7,798 nucleotides of DNA from Pseudomonadota bacterium. GTDB taxonomy: Bacteria > Pseudomonadota > Alphaproteobacteria > Rhizobiales > Xanthobacteraceae. The DNA lies in the NCBI GenBank assembly GCA_023390695.1, contig JAEWCJ010000016.1:1-7798 (forward strand). The letters are read 5' to 3'. Below are positions 6,323-7,798 of the stretch, piece by piece. Numbering within the stretch: the first letter of the stretch is position 1; every line of letters begins with the position of its first letter. The notes beneath the pieces are model-generated. The model saw only the letters and a program-made list of their open reading frames with translations. It was not told the origin of the DNA and searched no databases. Both the position numbers and the translations under genes were made by a program.

Positions 6323-7798
6323 ATGCTGTATATTTCGCGATGGAAGACGACGGCGATTCTGGCGACCGTGTTTGCGGTCTGCCTTTTCGCGGTCCCTAAT
6401 CTTTTTCCTGAGAGCGTGGTGCAGAACTGGCCGAAATGGGCACAGCGCCACATCGTGCTCGGCCTCGACCTGCAGGGCGGCTCCCACATCCTGCTGGAGG
6501 TCGACTCGGGCGCGGTCCGGAAAGAAAAGGTCGAGGCTCTGCGTGACGACGTGCGCCGGGTCGTGCGCGAGAACAAGCTGGGCAGCCCGGCGGCAACGAC
6601 GGTCCGCGGCAACAGCGTCGAGTTCCGCATCCGTGAGGGCGTCGATCCCAAGCTTGCACTGCAGAAATTCCAGGAATTGTCGCAACCGCTCGGCGGCCTT
6701 CTTGCCGCCACCGGTCAGCGCAGCGTCGACGTGACGGACGCCGGCAACGGGCTTTTCCGCATGACGGTCACCGAGCCGGCGCTGCTTGAGCGCGTCCGGC
6801 AGTCGGTGGATCAGTCGATCCAGATCATCGAGCGCCGCGTCAACGAACTCGGAACGGTCGAGCCGGTGATCGCGCGCCAGGGCGTTGACCGCGTGCTGGT
6901 GCAAGTGCCGGGATTGCAGGATCCCTCGCGCCTGAAGGAGTTGCTGGGCAAGACCGCGAAGCTGACCTTCCGCATGGTCGACATGACGGTGCCCGTCGAT
7001 CAGGCGTTGCAGGGCCGGGTGCCGCCGGAATCGGAAATCCTGTACGGCAGCGCCGCCGAGAACCGGCAGCCTTATCTGATCGAGAAGCGGGTGGTGGTCT
7101 CGGGTGAGGATCTGACCGATGCGCAGCCCGGCTTCGACCAGCGGACCAGCGAGCCGATCGTCACCTTCCGCTTCAACACCAACGGCGCCCGCCGTTTTGC
7201 GCAGGCGACCCAGGAAAATGTCGGCCGGCCCTTCGCTATCATTCTCGACAATGAGGTGATCTCGGCGCCGGTGATCCGCGAACCGATCCTGGGCGGCTCC
7301 GGCCAGATTTCCGGCAATTTCACCGTCCAGGCGGCCAACGATCTGGCGATCCTGTTGCGCGCCGGCGCCTTGCCGGCCCCGCTTACCATCATCGAGGAAC
7401 GCACGGTCGGCCCCGGTCTCGGTCAGGATTCGATTGAAGCCGGCACCCGGGCGGCGTGGATCGGATCGATCGCGGTGATCCTGTTCATGTTCGCGACCTA
7501 CGGCCTGTTCGGGCTGTTCGCCAACATCGCCGTCGCCGTCAACGTGGCGATGATCTTCGGCGTCCTGTCGGCCCTGAATGCGACGCTCACCTTGCCGGGT
7601 ATCGCCGGCATCGTGCTGACCGTCGGCATCGCGGTCGACTCCAACGTGCTGATCTATGAGCGCATCCGCGAAGAGGTGCGGGCCGGCCGTTCGCCGATCA
7701 ACGCGATCGACGCCGGTTTCACGCGCGCGCTGGCGACGATCCTGGACTCCAACATCACCACGTTCATCGCCGCCGCCGTGCTGTTCTATATCGGCACC
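6323..7798 (+). CDS. secD: Protein translocase subunit SecD (partial, runs off the window)
   Basis: Inner-membrane RND-like subunit that, with SecF, uses the proton gradient to pull exported proteins through to the periplasm. 492 codons are present with no stop, and the 3' end lies beyond the edge; full-length relatives are around 530 aa. In order: first membrane helix (about residues 10-28), GLDLQGGSH (47-55), first periplasmic domain with ERRVNELGTVEP (170-181), and a periplasmic head region including TFRFNTNGARRFA (281-293). Membrane helices resume from about 377, with GIAVDSNVLIYERIREE (435-451), the charged motif of the proton path. An in-frame stop at 6308-6310 makes ATG 6323 the first possible ATG. 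Its GAGG (6316-6319) is only 3 nt from the start, unusually close. Whether secF is separate or fused cannot be seen. Confidence 0.97.
   Translation, partial: MLYISRWKTTAILATVFAVCLFAVPNLFPESVVQNWPKWAQRHIVLGLDLQGGSHILLEVDSGAVRKEKVEALRDDVRRVVRENKLGSPAATTVRGNSVEFRIREGVDPKLALQKFQELSQPLGGLLAATGQRSVDVTDAGNGLFRMTVTEPALLERVRQSVDQSIQIIERRVNELGTVEPVIARQGVDRVLVQVPGLQDPSRLKELLGKTAKLTFRMVDMTVPVDQALQGRVPPESEILYGSAAENRQPYLIEKRVVVSGEDLTDAQPGFDQRTSEPIVTFRFNTNGARRFAQATQENVGRPFAIILDNEVISAPVIREPILGGSGQISGNFTVQAANDLAILLRAGALPAPLTIIEERTVGPGLGQDSIEAGTRAAWIGSIAVILFMFATYGLFGLFANIAVAVNVAMIFGVLSALNATLTLPGIAGIVLTVGIAVDSNVLIYERIREEVRAGRSPINAIDAGFTRALATILDSNITTFIAAAVLFYIGT

Overview
This is a chromosomal core-gene window from a high-GC alphaproteobacterium. 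It is most likely a member of the order Hyphomicrobiales close to the Bradyrhizobium/Afipia/Pseudolabrys/Rhodoplanes group. The evidence is protein style, GC-rich codon use, the gene order, and cloverleaf-like intergenic palindromes of the kind scattered through those genomes. I see no prophage, insertion sequence, CRISPR array, tRNA or rRNA, and no clearly new multi-gene system.

Left part (1-4709, + strand): a palindromic repeat, serS (seryl-tRNA synthetase), a second palindromic repeat of the same design, surE (5'/3'-nucleotidase), pcm (protein L-isoaspartate methyltransferase), and a lipoprotein with two LysM domains and a degenerate LytM domain (NlpD/DipM type). The order surE-pcm-nlpD is the one known from E. 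coli, where rpoS follows. Here no rpoS follows; the block ends at a strong hairpin with T-runs on both strands. The nlpD-like gene has its own 135-bp upstream region with CtrA-like TTAA motifs and a 10-bp stem just ahead of the start codon.

Middle (4711-5715, - strand): a convergent gene for a DUF815-type AAA+ ATPase whose N-terminus is a Lys/Pro/Ser-rich tail.

Right part (about 5820-7798, + strand): a promoter-like sequence and a leader hairpin, then yajC and the 5' part of secD (open to the window edge). These encode accessory subunits of the Sec translocon.

Functionally the window combines translation (serS), nucleotide and protein repair or survival (surE, pcm), cell-wall/division control (nlpD-like) and protein export (yajC-secD). 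The points most worth a second look are the compensatory changes in the serS-surE palindrome, the loss of zinc-ligand residues in the LytM domain, the structured and CtrA-like upstream region of that gene, and the yajC leader hairpin.
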